64,000 nucleotides of DNA from Candidatus Peregrinibacteria bacterium (GTDB taxonomy: Bacteria > Patescibacteriota > Gracilibacteria > UBA1369 > UM-FILTER-53-11), in the NCBI GenBank assembly GCA_016186205.1, contig JACPMA010000008.1, positions 1-64,000 on the forward strand. The letters are read 5' to 3'. Shown in pieces: positions 24,404 through 33,269 of the stretch; within the stretch, counting starts at the first letter, position 1; each line of letters starts with the position of its first letter. A program made the position numbers and the translations under genes. The notes under the pieces are model-generated. The model worked only from the letters and a program-made list of their open reading frames with translations. It made no database searches and was not told the DNA's origin.

Positions 24404-25678
24404 ATGAGTTTCTTTCAAAATACCCTTGATCTGATCGAAAAAGCTTCGAAACTCATGAAGCTCGATCTGAACGTCAAGGAAATTTTGAGCAATCCGAATC
24501 GAATCATTGAAGTCAGCCTTCCGATAAAAATGGATAGCGGCAAGGTGAAGGTTTTTCGCGGATTCCGCGTGCAGCATAATGACCTTGCCGGACCATATAA
24601 AGGAGGAATTAGATATCATCCACAAGTAGATATGGAAGAAGTCAAGGCGCTTGCCACGCTTATGACTTTTAAGTGCGCTGTTGTCGGTTTGCCTCTTGGG
24701 GGCGGGAAAGGTGGAGTAATTGTTGATCCAAAAAGTCTCTCGCTATCCGAACTTGAACGGCTTACGAGAAAATATGCCGAACGCATTGCGCCATTTATCG
24801 GCCCGGAAGTTGATGTGCCTGCGCCGGATGTTAATACGGACGCACAAATCATGGCTTGGATAGCCGACGAGTATTCAAAAGTAACCGGTAAAAATGCCCT
24901 TGGGGTAGTCACCGGAAAACCATTGCCGGTAGGCGGATCTCTTGGTCGGGAAAAAGCCACAGCGCGCGGCGGCCATTATGTACTCTCGGAAATAGTGAAA
25001 GAAAAAAATATTGATCCAAAAAACACAACAATAGTTATCCAGGGATTTGGGAATGCCGGTGCAAATGCGGCACGTATTTTAGATGAAGACGGCTATAAGA
25101 TTATCGCCGCTTCAGACTCCAAAGGAGGAATTTATTGCAAGGACGGTATTCATGCCATAAAAGCTATTCAATGCAAGATGGAAAAAGGTTCTATCCACGA
25201 ATGCACAATAGGAGGCGCAGTAGATTACCATGTATCAAAAGGAGCAACTTGTCAAAGAATTACAAATGAGGAACTGCTCGAATTGGAATGCGATATTTTA
25301 ATTCTTTCAGCTATGGAAAACCAAGTAACTGGAAAAAATGCTGCCAAGATTAAGGCAAAAATGATTCTTGAACTTGCTAACGGCCCAATGGATCAAGAAG
25401 CAGATGAAATTCTTGAAAAACGTGGAATAACCGTAATCCCTGATATTTTGGCAAATGCCGGCGGTGTAACAGTAAGTTATTTTGAACTTGTCCAGAATCA
25501 AATGAATTATTATTGGCCAAAAGATGAAATTCAGCAAAGGTTAAAAGTAATTATGGTAAATGGATGGAATCGGGTAAAAGAAGTTGCAGCGCAATATAAA
25601 TGCACGCTCCGGATGGCGGCGTTTATCACAGCGCTTTCGCGTCTTTCGGAGTTGATGAAACTTCGCGGGTCAGTTTAG
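24404..25678 (+). CDS. gdhA: Glutamate dehydrogenase
   Basis: FRGFRVQHNDLAGPYKGGIRYHPQV, GLPLGGGKGGV, DVPAPDVNTDAQIMAW; ORF also has an upstream ATG at 24389 inside the repeat. Confidence 0.93.
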   Translation: MSFFQNTLDLIEKASKLMKLDLNVKEILSNPNRIIEVSLPIKMDSGKVKVFRGFRVQHNDLAGPYKGGIRYHPQVDMEEVKALATLMTFKCAVVGLPLGGGKGGVIVDPKSLSLSELERLTRKYAERIAPFIGPEVDVPAPDVNTDAQIMAWIADEYSKVTGKNALGVVTGKPLPVGGSLGREKATARGGHYVLSEIVKEKNIDPKNTTIVIQGFGNAGANAARILDEDGYKIIAASDSKGGIYCKDGIHAIKAIQCKMEKGSIHECTIGGAVDYHVSKGATCQRITNEELLELECDILILSAMENQVTGKNAAKIKAKMILELANGPMDQEADEILEKRGITVIPDILANAGGVTVSYFELVQNQMNYYWPKDEIQQRLKVIMVNGWNRVKEVAAQYKCTLRMAAFITALSRLSELMKLRGSV

Positions 25679-25774
25679 CGATCCTTAATTTAAATGCCCC
25701 TGATGAGAAAAGTCGTAAAGGCAGCACAAAGTAAAAAGCGCCGAATTATACAACAACATACTCGGCCGACCGCT

Positions 25775-28399
25775 ATGAAGTTTATCTATTCATTTTCAGA
25801 AGGAAAAGCTGATATGAAATCCATTCTTGGCGGAAAGGGGGCTGTTTTGGCAGACATGACTCGCATCGGCCTGCCTGTGCCGCCCGGTTTTACTGTAACC
25901 ACGGAAACATGCCATTTTTATCATACTCAAAAAAAATATCCAGAAGGGTTTTGGAATGATTTTGATATCTATCTCAAAGCGCTTGAGAAAAAAAGCGGTA
26001 AAGGGTTTGGTTCAGAGACAAATCCGCTGCTTGTTTCAGTGCGGTCTGGAGCAGCGGTTTCTATGCCTGGAATGATGGATACCATTTTAAATCTTGGCCT
26101 GAACGATAAAACAATCCAGGGACTTATCAAGAAAACGAGGAATGAACGTTTTTGCTATGACGCTTATCGACGATTTGTAAATATGTTTGGAAATGTAGTG
26201 CTTGGTATTTCCCATGAAAAATTCGAGGAAGCTATGGATGGAGTAAAAAAAGCGGCTGGCGCAAAACTTGATACGGAATTGGGGGTTAAAGAATTAAAAC
26301 GATTAGTCGAACTTTATAAACGACTAGTCGAAAAAGAAACCGGCGAGGATTTTCCGACGGATCCATATACGCAACTTAAACTGGCGGTCGAAGCGGTATT
26401 TAAATCATGGAACAACCAACGCGCAAAAACCTATCGAAAAATTCATAATATCACCGGTTTGCTCGGAACCGCTGTCAATATTCAAAGCATGGTTTTTGGA
26501 AATATGGGAGAAACTTCCGGAACCGGAGTGGCGTTTACGCGAAATCCATCTAATGGTGAAAAGGAATTTTATGGTGAATTTTTAATGAATGCTCAAGGAG
26601 AAGATGTTGTAGCCGGCATACGTACTCCTCAAAAAATATCAGAGCTGAAAAAAATAATGCCGCGTGTGTATAGTCAACTGCTGGAAATTCAGAAAAAGCT
26701 CGAGCTCCATTACAAAAATATGCAGGATATTGAATTTACGATTGAAGATGGAAAACTTTTTATTTTACAGAGCAGAAATGGAAAACGGACTGCGCAGGCT
26801 GCGATTAAAATCGCTGTTGATATGGTGAAGGAAAAATTGATTAGTCAAAATGAAGCTGCGTTGCAAGTCGATCCAATGCAGCTAAATCAACTGCTTCATC
26901 CGGCTATTCCGGCTTCACACAGAGGAAAAATCCTCTGCAAAGGGCTTCCGGCTTCTCCTGGCGCTGCTGTGGGGAAAGTCGTATTTACGCCGGAAGATGC
27001 TTGTAAATGGACAGAAAATGCCCAAAAGGTCATTCTCGTCCGCAAAGAAACCTCGCCTGAAGATATTCAGGGAATGTTTACAGCGCAGGGTATTTTGACT
27101 TCTATGGGCGGCATGACTTCCCATGCAGCCGTGGTGTGTCGCGGAATGGGAAAGCCATGCGTAGCCGGCTGCGCAGCGATTCAAGTCGATACAAAGAAAA
27201 AGGTTTTTATATGCGGAGAAATCGTAGTGAGAGAAGGGGATACCATTACGCTTAATGGCTCTACTGGAGAGATTATTTTAGGCGAGGTTGAACTGATGGA
27301 GCCGAAAATGAGCAATGATTTTAAGCTGTTTATGAGCTGGGTGGATAAAATTCGCAAGCTTCGAGTGCGAACGAACGCTGATACGCCGCATGACGCCAAG
27401 GTTGCGCGTGATTTCGGCGCAGAAGGCATTGGGCTGTGTCGAACTGAACATATGTTTTTCCAAGAAGATCGTATTCCAAAAATGCGCGAGATGATTTTGG
27501 CAAAAGATACAGCCGGGAGGAAACGGGCGCTTGAAAAATTACTGCCGCTTCAACGGGAAGATTTTATAGGAATTTTTACGGCCATGGACGGATTTCCGGT
27601 AACGATCCGGCTGCTTGATCCGCCGCTCCATGAATTTCTTCCGACGACGCATGGACAAGTTGAAAATCTCGCTATTGCGATGGGAGTTACGATTGATGAC
27701 GTAAAACGCGTTGCCGACGGCCTGCATGAAATTAATCCAATGCTAGGACATCGCGGGTGCCGGCTTGCAGTAACCTATCCTGAAATTTATGAGATGCAGG
27801 TACGGGCGATTATTGAAGCCGCCATCGCCGCTCATAACATAGGCGTAAAAGTTCTTCCTGAAATTGAAGTGCCTATTATCGGTATGGCTGCAGAATTAAA
27901 ACTTATACGCCGGTTGGTGGAAGAAATTATTAACCGCTATCAAAATGAAATCAAATTTACTGTGAAAATCGGGACTATGATTGAACTGCCGCGGGCGTGC
28001 CTGACTGCGGACGAATTGGCGCCGTATGCGGATTTTTTCTCATTCGGAACTAATGATCTTACTCAAATGACCTTTGGATTCTCCAGGGACGATGTTGGAA
28101 AATTTCTACCGGCATATCTCGATAAAGGCTTGCTTGAACGGGATCCATCTGAAACTATTGATCGAAAAGGAGTAGGAGAATTGATGAAAATTTGCGTAAA
28201 ATTGGGACGGAGCGTAAAACCGAAATTAGAAATAGGCATTTGCGGAGAACATGGAGGCGAACCGCTGTCAGAAGAATTTTGTCATAAAATAGGCATGAAT
28301 TATGTAAGCTGCTCACCTTATCGCGTGCCTATAGCACGACTTGCGGCTGCACAAGCGCAGTTAAAATTTCCTAGAAAGGCTTCGACAAGCTCAGCCTGA
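25775..28399 (+). CDS. ppdK: Pyruvate, phosphate dikinase
   Basis: LGGKGAVLADMTRIGLPVPPGFTVTTETC, GGMTSHAAVVCRGMGKPCV, GTNDLTQMTFGFSRDDVGKF; ORF opens at 25694, conserved start at 25775. Confidence 0.93.
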   Translation: MKFIYSFSEGKADMKSILGGKGAVLADMTRIGLPVPPGFTVTTETCHFYHTQKKYPEGFWNDFDIYLKALEKKSGKGFGSETNPLLVSVRSGAAVSMPGMMDTILNLGLNDKTIQGLIKKTRNERFCYDAYRRFVNMFGNVVLGISHEKFEEAMDGVKKAAGAKLDTELGVKELKRLVELYKRLVEKETGEDFPTDPYTQLKLAVEAVFKSWNNQRAKTYRKIHNITGLLGTAVNIQSMVFGNMGETSGTGVAFTRNPSNGEKEFYGEFLMNAQGEDVVAGIRTPQKISELKKIMPRVYSQLLEIQKKLELHYKNMQDIEFTIEDGKLFILQSRNGKRTAQAAIKIAVDMVKEKLISQNEAALQVDPMQLNQLLHPAIPASHRGKILCKGLPASPGAAVGKVVFTPEDACKWTENAQKVILVRKETSPEDIQGMFTAQGILTSMGGMTSHAAVVCRGMGKPCVAGCAAIQVDTKKKVFICGEIVVREGDTITLNGSTGEIILGEVELMEPKMSNDFKLFMSWVDKIRKLRVRTNADTPHDAKVARDFGAEGIGLCRTEHMFFQEDRIPKMREMILAKDTAGRKRALEKLLPLQREDFIGIFTAMDGFPVTIRLLDPPLHEFLPTTHGQVENLAIAMGVTIDDVKRVADGLHEINPMLGHRGCRLAVTYPEIYEMQVRAIIEAAIAAHNIGVKVLPEIEVPIIGMAAELKLIRRLVEEIINRYQNEIKFTVKIGTMIELPRACLTADELAPYADFFSFGTNDLTQMTFGFSRDDVGKFLPAYLDKGLLERDPSETIDRKGVGELMKICVKLGRSVKPKLEIGICGEHGGEPLSEEFCHKIGMNYVSCSPYRVPIARLAAAQAQLKFPRKASTSSA

Positions 28400-28402
28400 C
28401 AT
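28377..28402 (-). repeat. Short interspersed repeat (AGGCTTCGACAAGCTCAGCCTGACAT), supplies ppdK C-terminus and stop
   Basis: Encodes KASTSSA-stop at the end of ppdK; reverse orientation of the family seen at 4285. Confidence 0.65.
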
Positions 28403-28404
28403 AT

Positions 28405-28854
28405 ATGAAACTTAAAGAAAAAATTCATACGGATATTCTTGCGGCTATGAAAGCTAAGGAAGATGTAAGAATGGGTGCGCTTCGATTGCTCAAAGCAGCT
28501 GTAATGAAATTTGAAGTAGCCGGCGATAAAAAGAAAGAAGCTTCGGACGAAGAAGTGCTGCAGATTATTGGAAGGGAAGTAAAACAGCGAAAGGATTCGA
28601 TTGATGCGTATAAAAAAGGCGGGCGCGCGGATTTGGCTGTAAAAGAAGAGGCTGAATTAAAAATTCTTCAGGCGTATCTTCCAGCGCAAATGGATGAAGC
28701 GGAGCTGAAAAAAGTGGTTAGCCAAGTGATTAGTCAAACCGGCGCTGCATCAAAAGCAGATTTTGGGAAAGTTATGGGCGCGGTCATGGCTCAAGTAAAA
28801 GGAAAGGCGGACGGACAGATGGTAAGCCAGCTGGTAGGGGAAATACTGAAATGA
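28405..28854 (+). CDS. yqeY: GatB/YqeY family protein
   Basis: MKLKEKIHTDILAAMKAKEDVRMGALRLLKAAV, LKILQAYLPAQM, KADFGKVMGAVMAQVKGKADG. Confidence 0.88.
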   Translation: MKLKEKIHTDILAAMKAKEDVRMGALRLLKAAVMKFEVAGDKKKEASDEEVLQIIGREVKQRKDSIDAYKKGGRADLAVKEEAELKILQAYLPAQMDEAELKKVVSQVISQTGAASKADFGKVMGAVMAQVKGKADGQMVSQLVGEILK

Positions 28855-28937
28855 TTTTTACGCCTCGTTAAACTCGCTCGGCATTCAAATCGCTTTCTTG
28901 TTCTTGCTTATTTATAAATGAAAACTTCGCTCATCTC

Positions 28938-28989
28938 TATGGCATCCGGCTCGCTTCCATGACAGGGAGCGCTTGCCGCATGCCATAGG
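28938..28989. repeat. Long imperfect hairpin next to tRNA-Tyr
   Basis: CTATGGCAT ... ATGCCATAG 9-bp perfect outer arms with inner pairing CGCTTCC/GGGAGCG. Confidence 0.6.
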
Positions 28990-29006
28990 ATTCGCTTGTT
29001 TTCTAT

Positions 29007-29092
29007 GGTGGGCAGGGAGGGATTCGAACCCCCGAAGGCTGGAAGCCAACTGGTTTACAGCCAGTCGCGTTTGGCCACTTCGCTACCTGCCC
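29007..29092 (-). tRNA. tRNA-Tyr (GTA)
   Basis: GGGCAGG...; long variable arm; anticodon loop CTGTAAA; encoded CCA. Confidence 0.92.
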
Positions 29093-29313
29093 GTGTTTTG
29101 CAATAAATTAAGTATACCTACAATAAGATTTGATACAGCAAGAATCGCAATAACAACCGTTAACCAGAATATTCTACTCCCTGCCTTTTTATAAGCCAAA
29201 ATCTGTCGTCGCATCATTTCCGCATGCGCTGCTTCGGTAAATTGTCGGCTCTCGTTTTTTTCGAGCGATTGAACGATTTCGGATTCGGATTGATCGAGAA
29301 TAGACATATTCAT
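29083..29313 (-). CDS. Small single-TM protein between two tRNAs
   Basis: MNMSILDQSESEIVQSLEKNESRQFTEAAHAEMMRRQILAYKKAGSRIFWLTVVIAILAVSNLIVGILNLLQNTGR; stop lies inside tRNA-Tyr. Confidence 0.5.
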   Translation of the reverse strand: MNMSILDQSESEIVQSLEKNESRQFTEAAHAEMMRRQILAYKKAGSRIFWLTVVIAILAVSNLIVGILNLLQNTGR

Positions 29314-29314
29314 A

Positions 29315-29390
29315 TGGAGCCGCCTCCCGGATTTGAACCGGGGACCCACAGTTTACAAAACTGTTGCTCTACCAGCTGAGCTAAGGCGGC
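29315..29390 (-). tRNA. tRNA-Thr (TGT)
   Basis: GCCGCCT...AGGCGGC-T-CCA; loop TTTGTAA. Confidence 0.92.
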
Positions 29391-29425
29391 GCTACAATAA
29401 GGCTGACTTATATTAACCACCCTAC

Positions 29426-30316
29426 ATGCTTTTTGAAAAGCTGAAAGAGCGATTTCCAGGTATTCGTCAAAAAGAACCGCTGAAAAATCATTGTACGTTT
29501 CGCGTTGGCGGACCGGCGGATCTATTTTATGAACTTACGAATATTGAAGAAATTCCGGAACTGATCGCTTTCACTGAAGAAAACAGCATTCCTTACCGTA
29601 TTATTGGGCGCGGAACAAATGTTCTTTTTACGGACAAAGGCTTCCGCGGCCTCATAATCAAAAATCTCTCGAATGAATATCGCGTGGATGGCGAGGAAAT
29701 TTCAGCAAACAGCGGCGCGCTATTGAGTCAAATTATCCGTCTTAGTATTGATAATAATTTAAGCGGGCTTGAACCGCTCTATGGACTGCCTGGAACTATT
29801 GGCGGCGCCGTATGGGGAAATGCCGGAATTCCTGGAACTGAAATAAAACAATTTGTTAAAAAAGTGGTGCTTTTTAATGCGAGTGATGGAGTAAGAGAAA
29901 TGAACGCCGATGAAATTTCTTTCCAATATAGAAAAACTTCGCTGCAGGATGCACAAAATATCATAATGCATGTTGTTTTAAGGCTCCAAAAAGGCCATCA
30001 GAAAGCCTCAAAAGAACTGATGAAAAAAATCGACGAAATCCGGAGAGGAAAACAGCCGATCGGATATACGGCGGGTTCTTTTTTCAAAAATCCTTCTCCG
30101 GAAAAACCGGCAGGCTGGCTTATAGATCAAGCAGGTTTAAAGGGAACACGTATTGGCGATGCTGAAATCAGCGCGAAGCATGCAAATTTCTTTATGAACA
30201 CCGGCCATGCAACCGCTTTGCAAATTTTTGAACTGGCAGAGCTCGCGAAAACAAAAGTGAAAGAAAAATTCTCGATTGATCTTGAAATGGAAGTAAAAAT
30301 CATCGGTGATCTGTAG
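29426..30316 (+). CDS. murB: UDP-N-acetylenolpyruvoylglucosamine reductase
   Basis: NHCTFRVGGPADLFYEL, IIGRGTNVLFTDKGFRGL, GLPGTIGGAVWGNAG, AGSFFKNPSPEKPAGWLIDQAGLKG. Confidence 0.95.
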   Translation: MLFEKLKERFPGIRQKEPLKNHCTFRVGGPADLFYELTNIEEIPELIAFTEENSIPYRIIGRGTNVLFTDKGFRGLIIKNLSNEYRVDGEEISANSGALLSQIIRLSIDNNLSGLEPLYGLPGTIGGAVWGNAGIPGTEIKQFVKKVVLFNASDGVREMNADEISFQYRKTSLQDAQNIIMHVVLRLQKGHQKASKELMKKIDEIRRGKQPIGYTAGSFFKNPSPEKPAGWLIDQAGLKGTRIGDAEISAKHANFFMNTGHATALQIFELAELAKTKVKEKFSIDLEMEVKIIGDL

Positions 30317-30417
30317 CAAAGATTATTTTTTGTTTTAGTCAAACGTATTTAGCTGTGCGTCTTAGTTGATATGCTACAATTTCAGGTAAGAATTTCATTT
30401 TTTAATCTTTTATCACT

Positions 30418-30825
30418 ATGAAAATCTCCAAAAATCTCGTGCGGCAGTTTCTTTGGGTCTCTGGTCTTATGATTTTGGGTCTTATCCTCGTCAACAGTCT
30501 TGGCGCAGATATTGCTCTTGCCCAAGTAATTGATCCGGAAACCGACCAACCGGCCATTATTAAATTGCTTTCCGGCGGCCAAACCGGACTCCGCGGCATT
30601 GTATTAACGATCATTAACTTTTTCCTCACGTTCCTTGGGCTTTTGGCGGTGATTATGGTGATTTATGGAGGCTTTCTTTATGTCAGTTCTGCCGGCAATG
30701 AAGAAAATGTGAATAAGGCTAAAAAAATTCTTCTATATGCTGTACTTGGTATCGTTGTCATCATCATTTCCTTCGCTCTAGTCAATACGCTTTTGGGCGC
30801 AGCATCAACCGAAAGACCGTCGTAA
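30418..30825 (+). CDS. TrbC/VirB2-like pilin/membrane protein
   Basis: Signal-like N-terminus and two TM segments; VIYGGFLYVSSAGNEENVNKAKKILLYAVLGIVVIIISFALVN. Confidence 0.65.
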   Translation: MKISKNLVRQFLWVSGLMILGLILVNSLGADIALAQVIDPETDQPAIIKLLSGGQTGLRGIVLTIINFFLTFLGLLAVIMVIYGGFLYVSSAGNEENVNKAKKILLYAVLGIVVIIISFALVNTLLGAASTERPS

Positions 30826-30850
30826 AATATCTTACACATAAATTTTAAAA

Positions 30851-30876
30851 GCCCCGATTTTAGTCGGGGCTTTTTT
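30851..30876 (+). terminator. Intrinsic terminator
   Basis: GCCCCGA-TTTTAG-TCGGGGC-TTTTTT. Confidence 0.85.
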
Positions 30877-30879
30877 GTA

Positions 30880-30900
30880 AAAGGTTGCGGCATTAACCTA
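30880..30900. repeat. Possible degenerate/solo remnant of the two-hairpin element
   Basis: AAAGGTTGCGGCATTAACCTA keeps the AAAGGTTGC, GCATTAA and CCTA parts but lacks the hairpins. Confidence 0.35.
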
Positions 30901-31419
30901 CTACGCGGCAAAAGCCGATGATGGCGCTGCAGCTTTTTCTTTTTCTCGAGCCGCAATCCGGGCATCTTTTACGATAATCGATTCTTTGTGAATTCTTATA
31001 ATCGATTTGTAAGAAATGATTTTTTCCTGAAAACGGAAAAATAAAAATGTTTTTGCGACATGAATCGAAACAAGCATCATACCGCGCGTTTCGATTTCGT
31101 AGTCAACGACGCGGCCGAGATAGATTTTTGTATTTTGCGTAATGACGCGGCTGCCGAGAATTTTTATTTTGCGCTCTGCGACTTCTTTAGCGCGCAAAAC
31201 GTCTTCTGTTGGCACAATATGGCTTTGGTCCTTTATAAAAAGACCGCGTCCTAAACGTTCAACATCGAGCGGCACAATAATTCGATTGTTTTTTACGGCG
31301 AATGCGACCACTTTCCCGTTTTCAGGATCAATAAAGATATCGCGAATGAGAGTTAGCGGAGAAGAGGAATATTCATCGAAAACCGGCAAACCGATGAGTT
31401 CGGAATAGAGCTTTTGCAT
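30901..31419 (-). CDS. PRC-barrel domain protein
   Basis: MQKLYSELIGLPVFDEYSSSPLTLIRDIFIDPENGKVVAFAVKNN...; start after the tRNA-overlapping ORF extension. Confidence 0.65.
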   Translation of the reverse strand: MQKLYSELIGLPVFDEYSSSPLTLIRDIFIDPENGKVVAFAVKNNRIIVPLDVERLGRGLFIKDQSHIVPTEDVLRAKEVAERKIKILGSRVITQNTKIYLGRVVDYEIETRGMMLVSIHVAKTFLFFRFQEKIISYKSIIRIHKESIIVKDARIAAREKEKAAAPSSAFAA

Positions 31420-31481
31420 AAGATTAAGATGATGCCCTGCGGGGCCGAGAGAACGAAGCACACTCGCTGCGCTCGTGTGTA

Positions 31482-31558
31482 TGGTCGGGGTGCCCGGACT
31501 CGAACCGGGGGCCTTCTGGTCCCAAACCAGACGCGCTAGCCATCTGCGCCACACCCCG
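31482..31558 (-). tRNA. tRNA-Pro (TGG)
   Basis: CGGGGTG...CACCCCG-A-CCA; TCTGG-TTTGGGA-CCAGA. Confidence 0.92.
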
Positions 31559-31593
31559 AAAATTACTTGTTCATTATAACATTTATCTGCGTA

Positions 31594-32034
31594 TTAAGTA
31601 CGGCCGAGAATCTTATAGGCCATGCGCTTCATGCGGACTTCTTCAAGTAATTTTTTATGGTCATAGCCAAAACAATGAAGCAGACCGTGAATAAAAAGAA
31701 ATTGGAGTTCTTTGGCAAGAGGCTGGCCAATTTTTTTGGCTTGTCTAAGGGCAAACGGAACACAAATAAAAATCTCTCCTGCAAAATCATCCTGCATAGA
31801 CGGCTTAAAATAACTTAAAGAAATAACGTCCGTTTGGCGATTTTTTTTGTGATACATCTTATTTAACCGCTGCATAAAAATTTCCCCGACAAGGGTGAGT
31901 TCAAGACGATAATTTTTCCGCGGCCGAATACGTTTTGTTTTTAAAAGACATTTTTCCGCAGCAAGCAGTAATTTGAAAAAAAGTTCTTTTGAAATACTGC
32001 TGCGAACTCGATTATGAATTTCAAGATGAAACAT
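31594..32034 (-). CDS. ybeY: Endoribonuclease YbeY
   Basis: Zinc motif HGLLHCFGYDH; LTLVGEIFMQRLNKMYHKKNRQTDVISL. Confidence 0.88.
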   Translation of the reverse strand: MFHLEIHNRVRSSISKELFFKLLLAAEKCLLKTKRIRPRKNYRLELTLVGEIFMQRLNKMYHKKNRQTDVISLSYFKPSMQDDFAGEIFICVPFALRQAKKIGQPLAKELQFLFIHGLLHCFGYDHKKLLEEVRMKRMAYKILGRT

Positions 32035-32108
32035 GCTTGATAGATGTCTATTGTCTGGACGTTAATTGACTTTTACAGTGCATGCTCCAATAATAGAAGA
32101 AACCAAGT

Positions 32109-32663
32109 ATGGATGCTAATGTTTCAACCTATATCGATCGAAAAACCGCAAGTCAGCTTTTAAGTGTGTCTATACGGACCATAGACCGCTACATTCGATC
32201 TGGCAAGCTTTGGGCTATTTCGGAAAACGGCAGAATTTGGCTTGATAAAAAGGAAATACTGTCATTTTCTTCTGCGGAAACGACAAGCCGAAAAATGACA
32301 ATAGACAGACCGATGTCGCTACACGTCCGTTCCGCAAAAGAATCAAGCACGGATTTCTATCAAGATCTTTACGGAGAGGCAAAACGCGCTCTCTCTGACT
32401 ATCAACAAAAATTAGAACAAGCGAATTACCGCATCGGTCAATTGGAATCTCAAATTTTGAATCCGCTTGCGTCAAAAACTATTGAACGGCGTGATGAATC
32501 ACTCTCAACTGAATTTATGCGCAAAGAACTCCACGAACGAGAAAAAGAAATAAATGCCTTTAAAGAACTTTTGAAAAAAGAACGGACTGGACGAATTATC
32601 TTTGCCGCTCTGACATACGTTTTGCTTATACTCCTACCGACGTTATGGTATCTACTCCGGTAA
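32109..32663 (+). CDS. HTH DNA-binding protein with coiled coil and C-terminal TM helix
   Basis: YIDRKTASQLLSVSIRTIDRYIRSGKLWAI; Gln/Glu-rich coil; C-terminal IIFAALTYVLLILLPTLWYLLR. Confidence 0.65.
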   Translation: MDANVSTYIDRKTASQLLSVSIRTIDRYIRSGKLWAISENGRIWLDKKEILSFSSAETTSRKMTIDRPMSLHVRSAKESSTDFYQDLYGEAKRALSDYQQKLEQANYRIGQLESQILNPLASKTIERRDESLSTEFMRKELHEREKEINAFKELLKKERTGRIIFAALTYVLLILLPTLWYLLR

Positions 32664-33269
32664 TTTGGAGATAACGATCTTTTCACGTTCACTCAGCGTA
32701 ATACGCAAACCGGAGTAGCTGTTTTGTAGACGATCTAGAAATCCGCCGCTCTGGGAAATGGAAAGCTTGAGTTCTTGCTTGGGGCCAATAACCGATATGC
32801 GAAACGGAGCCCGCAAAAAATGGCGTCGCATCAGCAGTCCTCCGCCAACATCTCGAAGGCCGGCAGTTTGGGGCGTAAGCCGAATATCGTTTATGGCAAT
32901 GGCCTCGGCGCCCGCTGTCACAAGCTGTGTAATTAAATCGGCAATTCGATAAGCAGGAACAGAAATATTAAAAATAATCTCTATGCCTTGTCCGGAAACT
33001 TCATGTTCGCCGGCAATAAGTTGAAGACGCAACAGTTCCGCTTCAACGGCTTGGCTGGTAATTTTTGATTGTATATCTTCAAAATTCTTTTCGCTTTCTT
33101 CAAGCTGCGTTCGAAGTTGCTGATTTGCAATTTGAAATACTCGCAATTCTTCAAAAACGCTTTCTGGTCCGGAACGCTGAAGAAGAAACTCAACCTTTTG
33201 AAAAGACCTAACCTGCAGGGCGAGAAAAATTCCGACAATAACCGCCGTAATAATAAAAACTTTTTTCAT
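32652..33269 (-). CDS. DUF881 (YlxW/YlxX-like) family protein
   Basis: N-terminal TM; GQGIEIIFNISVPAYRIADLITQLVTAGAEAIAINDIRLTPQTA. Confidence 0.7.
   Translation of the reverse strand: MKKVFIITAVIVGIFLALQVRSFQKVEFLLQRSGPESVFEELRVFQIANQQLRTQLEESEKNFEDIQSKITSQAVEAELLRLQLIAGEHEVSGQGIEIIFNISVPAYRIADLITQLVTAGAEAIAINDIRLTPQTAGLRDVGGGLLMRRHFLRAPFRISVIGPKQELKLSISQSGGFLDRLQNSYSGLRITLSEREKIVISKLPE

Noticed and set aside
31420-31554. N-terminal extension of the PRC-barrel ORF
   Set aside because: Runs through tRNA-Pro (WRRWLARLVWDQKAPGSSPGTPT is a typical tRNA translation).
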